From contig JAOWBW010000182.1 in the NCBI GenBank assembly GCA_026119855.1, positions 412,297 through 476,296 on the forward strand: 64,000 bases of DNA. The letters run 5' to 3'. The notes beneath the pieces were generated by a model, which saw nothing but the letters and a program-made list of their open reading frames with translations, made no database searches and had not been told where the DNA came from. Positions 63,984 to 64,000 of this stretch are shown piece by piece (position 1 is the stretch's first letter; every line of letters starts with the position of its first letter). A program made the position numbers and the translations under genes. Source of the stretch: Campanula takesimana. Its lineage: Eukaryota; Streptophyta; Magnoliopsida; Asterales; Campanulaceae.

Positions 63984-64000
63984 TAGAATGTTGTTTGCTT

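Overview
This window is AT-rich eudicot-type plant nuclear DNA, dominated by transposable elements. Evidence is the Ty1/copia and Ty3/gypsy retrotransposons primed by initiator-Met tRNA, many Stowaway MITEs with CTCCCTCCGTCCC ends and TA duplications, long-TIR Mutator-like elements, hAT elements, one intact plant-specific gene (EXORDIUM-like, 20094-20999) and a decayed plant-type DAHP synthase (61925-63281, minus). I cannot name the species. No tRNA, rRNA or CRISPR locus was seen.

Left part (1-24189). A Mutator-like terminus enters from the left edge. A Stowaway lies inside another Stowaway-like element (850-1317). A complete but defective Tekay/Del-type chromovirus follows on the minus strand (2399-12076, LTRs about 2.1 kb, target duplication CAACC). 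A run of long-TIR Mutator-like, Pack-MULE-type elements (12806-18192 and 21491-23198) and small hAT/Stowaway elements surrounds the only intact gene, which has its own TATA box, G-box and poly(A) signal.

Centre (24190-54449). A SIRE/Maximus-like Ty1/copia element of about 15 kb of its own sequence has been split twice. An 8,549-bp Ty1/copia element (29830-38378, TSD ATTGG) sits between its integrase and reverse transcriptase. An 8,168-bp minus-strand LTR element with only a gag-like gene (42191-50358, TSD ACTGC) sits inside its extra 3' ORF. After the right LTR a second, truncated copy of the internal region starts, so this was once a tandem array.

Right part (54450-64000). A solo LTR (54840-55583, TSD GCGAG), a Mutator-like element holding a hAT that itself holds a Stowaway (55996-58223), a TRIM-like miniature LTR element, several Stowaways, and a minus-strand DAHP synthase pseudogene with a Stowaway inside an exon.

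Most notable pattern: four unrelated LTR families each carry clusters of CG-containing, mostly palindromic words upstream of the LTR TATA box (SIRE: TGCGCA; nested copia: GCGGCCGCAC; gag-only element: GCGCGCTCGTCCCAC; solo LTR: GGCACCAGGC/GCCTGGTGCC). In two of them the same words recur in the leader behind the primer site. In the SIRE-like element the word TGCGC is spread through LTRs, spacers and coding regions and stops at the borders of the nested elements.
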